This document shows positions 4,539 to 6,152 of a DNA stretch of 6,152 nt, in pieces. Both the position numbers and the translations under genes were made by a program. The stretch is from positions 1 through 6,152 of the forward strand of contig DAOWJL010000062.1 in NCBI GenBank assembly GCA_030640385.1. Direction: 5' to 3'. Source of the stretch: Dehalococcoidia bacterium (GTDB lineage: Bacteria; Chloroflexota; Dehalococcoidia; Dehalococcoidales; G020351185). Numbering within the stretch: the stretch's first letter is position 1; each line of letters opens with the position of its first letter. Under the pieces are notes generated by a model, which saw only the letters and a program-made list of their open reading frames with translations, was not told where the DNA came from and ran no database searches.

Positions 4539-5627
4539 ATGCCACAAAAGCAGGTCGCCGTCGCCATGAGTGGAGGGGTGGACTCCTCGGTGACGGCTGC
4601 CATCCTCAAGGAAAAGTGTTATCGGGTATTCGGCATTACCATGCTGCTATATCCCGAGTATGGAAATAAGGAAGCATGGAATGCTAAAAAGATAGCCGAG
4701 GACCTTGGTATCCCACACCATACAGTGGATTTCCGTAAACTTTTCGAACAGAAGGTTATCACCCCCTTCTGTAACGAATACCAACAGGGCAGGACGCCCA
4801 ATCCCTGCGTTTGCTGTAATAATCATATCAAGTTTGATGCTCTGCTGAAAAAAGCAAGGGAACTAGGGGCTGATTTTATGGCTACCGGCCATTATGCCCG
4901 GGTTGAAGCCTCCACAGACGGCTACCGCCTTTTGAAAGGTGTTGACCACAGCAAAGACCAATCCTATTTTCTCTACACCTTAGGACAGAAACAGCTTCAA
5001 TACCTGCTGCTACCCATGGGTACCCTCTACAAAAGCAAGGCAAAAAGAATGGCCAGGGAACTGGGTTTAACCGACATCATAAAGCCTGAAAGCCAGGATG
5101 TCTGCTTTATACCGGACAGCGGTTACTCCTCATTCATCAGTAAGCGTATCTCATCGCCCCCCGGAGATATAATTGATACAGATGGCAAGATTTTAGGCAG
5201 ACACAGGGGTTTAGCCTACTATACGGTAGGCCAGAGACAGGGCCTTGGGTTGGCTTCTAATAAACGCCTGTATGTAATCAGGCCTTCTACCGACGGCAAC
5301 AGATTGGTAGCCGGCAGTCAGGAACATCTTTTCACAAGCAACCTGTCTGCCAATCAGTTAAGCTGGGTATCGGGTCAAGCCCCTGATGAAACAGCTAATA
5401 TAACAGCCAAAATCAGATACAGGTCGCCTGAAGTCGAGGTTAGCCTGAGCATCAATAAAGGCACCGCCGAAGTCCAGTTCGCCCAGCCCCAGCGGGCGGT
5501 AACCCCGGGTCAGTCCATCGTTTTCTACCGGGGAAAGGTTGTACTGGGTGGCGGTGTAATAGAAACTCCCAAATTAACAGAAGGTAATGAGGCAGATAAA
5601 CATCCGATACACGCCATCCTTCGCTGA
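4539..5627 (+). CDS. mnmA: tRNA-specific 2-thiouridylase MnmA (TrmU)
   Basis: MnmA activates U34 of the Lys, Glu and Gln tRNAs with ATP and replaces its 2-oxygen with sulfur, giving s2U34 for accurate wobble reading. The 362-residue protein has the PP-loop SGGVDSS (11-17), the TPNPCVCCNNHIKF segment (86-99), ATGHYARV (115-122), the KDQSYFLY tRNA-recognition segment (139-146), the SQDVCFI segment with Cys189, the Y(Y/F)TVGQRQGLG hinge and a C-terminal beta-barrel ending in GGGVI. By alignment from memory, Cys93 and Cys189 match the two catalytic cysteines of E. coli MnmA (Cys102, Cys199). Cys90 takes the place of Asp99 in the E. coli NPDILCN motif. The start ATG follows tmk by one base, with GGGGGG at 4527-4532 as ribosome-binding site. 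The last 41 bases overlap rnhB. Confidence 0.96.
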   Translation: MPQKQVAVAMSGGVDSSVTAAILKEKCYRVFGITMLLYPEYGNKEAWNAKKIAEDLGIPHHTVDFRKLFEQKVITPFCNEYQQGRTPNPCVCCNNHIKFDALLKKARELGADFMATGHYARVEASTDGYRLLKGVDHSKDQSYFLYTLGQKQLQYLLLPMGTLYKSKAKRMARELGLTDIIKPESQDVCFIPDSGYSSFISKRISSPPGDIIDTDGKILGRHRGLAYYTVGQRQGLGLASNKRLYVIRPSTDGNRLVAGSQEHLFTSNLSANQLSWVSGQAPDETANITAKIRYRSPEVEVSLSINKGTAEVQFAQPQRAVTPGQSIVFYRGKVVLGGGVIETPKLTEGNEADKHPIHAILR

Positions 5628-6152
5628 GGAAGAAGAGCTGGCTATGCAGGGCTACCGCTTTATCGCCGGTATAGATGAGGTTGGACGCGGCGCCCTCGCC
5701 GGACCGGTAGTAGCCGCCGCCGTTATCCTGCCCCACCGCCTGAAGGCTACCTGGCTACGACAGGTAAAAGATAGCAAGCTTTTAACCGCTAAAAAACGCG
5801 AATATCTTTTTGACTGCATCCAGGAAGCAGCCATATCAACAGGCGTGGGTATTGTCTCCCAGCGGATTATAGACACCCGGAATATAGTTCAGGCAACCCG
5901 GCTGGCGATGAAGCGGGCTATAGAGCAGCTTTCACCACCAGCCGATACCCTTCTCATAGACTTTTTAATCCTGCCGGAAGTGCCCATATCTCAAAAAGGG
6001 ATAGTTAATGGAGACGGTTTGTGTTTTTCGATTGCCTGCGCATCAATAATCGCCAAAGTAACGCGAGACCGCCTTATGATAAAAATGGATGCTGTCTATC
6101 CCGGTTATAGACTGGGGAAACACAAAGGCTACTGTACCGAAGAACATGTAGC
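5587..6152 (+). CDS. rnhB: Ribonuclease HII (3' end cut by window)
   Basis: RNase HII cuts the RNA strand of RNA-DNA hybrids and nicks at single ribonucleotides in DNA. The frame from ATG 5587 gives 188 complete codons without a stop. GIDEVGRG holds Asp30 and Glu31; Asp125 in LLIDFLILP and Asp161 in AKVTRDR complete the DEDD active site. SIACASIIAKVTRD is a family signature. I chose ATG 5587 because it adds YTPSFAEEEELAMQGYRFIA, which matches the usual PS-x-EEE-x-L-x-x-x-GY lead of the family. Its ribosome-binding site (AGAAGG at 5579-5584) is poorly spaced, whereas ATG 5644 has GAGGAAGAAGAG upstream and is the alternative. The 41-base overlap with mnmA implies translational coupling. Near the end, HKGYCTEEH has cysteine where the family usually has glycine (GYGT). 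Confidence 0.93.
   Translation, partial: MRQINIRYTPSFAEEEELAMQGYRFIAGIDEVGRGALAGPVVAAAVILPHRLKATWLRQVKDSKLLTAKKREYLFDCIQEAAISTGVGIVSQRIIDTRNIVQATRLAMKRAIEQLSPPADTLLIDFLILPEVPISQKGIVNGDGLCFSIACASIIAKVTRDRLMIKMDAVYPGYRLGKHKGYCTEEHV

Overview
The window looks like a chromosomal segment of a Chloroflexota bacterium, probably from or near the Dehalococcoidia. This is an inference from protein style, non-ATG starts (TTG, GTG), mixed base composition and the mix of genes; no rRNA or other decisive marker is present. It has two halves: an AT-rich, gene-poor accessory strip (about 1-1250) and a compact block of housekeeping genes all on the + strand (about 1284-6152).

Accessory strip. It opens with the last 36 codons of an IS3-family transposase and a probable right end of that insertion sequence. 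Next comes AT-rich DNA with one doubtful minus-strand ORF fragment. A GC-richer 132-base segment (327-458) follows, which folds into an 18-bp closing stem with an 8-bp inner stem; it looks like a structured RNA of a class I cannot name. It lies just upstream of a well-supported small gene for a one-helix membrane protein with a SHOCT tail. After it come a possible 31-codon lipoprotein-like ORF, a frameshifted minus-strand protein remnant that may be the C-terminal end of a transposase/integrase, and a cluster of GC-rich palindromes.

Housekeeping block. A promoter-like sequence precedes pdxS (pyridoxal 5'-phosphate synthase, synthase subunit). It is followed at 19 bases by a TTG-started AAA-type ATPase with a C-terminal R3H nucleic-acid-binding domain, a relative of SpoIIIAA/Ycf45. 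A 193-base gap holds a 19-codon ORF and a second copy of the hairpin repeat. Then come tmk (GTG start), mnmA (1 base after tmk) and rnhB (overlapping the mnmA end by 41 bases and cut by the window edge). These supply dTTP precursor, tRNA wobble thiolation and removal of ribonucleotides from DNA. The tight spacing of tmk-mnmA-rnhB suggests co-transcription, with pdxS and the R3H ATPase as a leading pair.

The most notable points are the unexplained structured element at 327-458, and a bipartite hairpin repeat present in front of both pdxS and tmk. The tmk copy appears to supply both the Shine-Dalgarno sequence and the GTG start codon.
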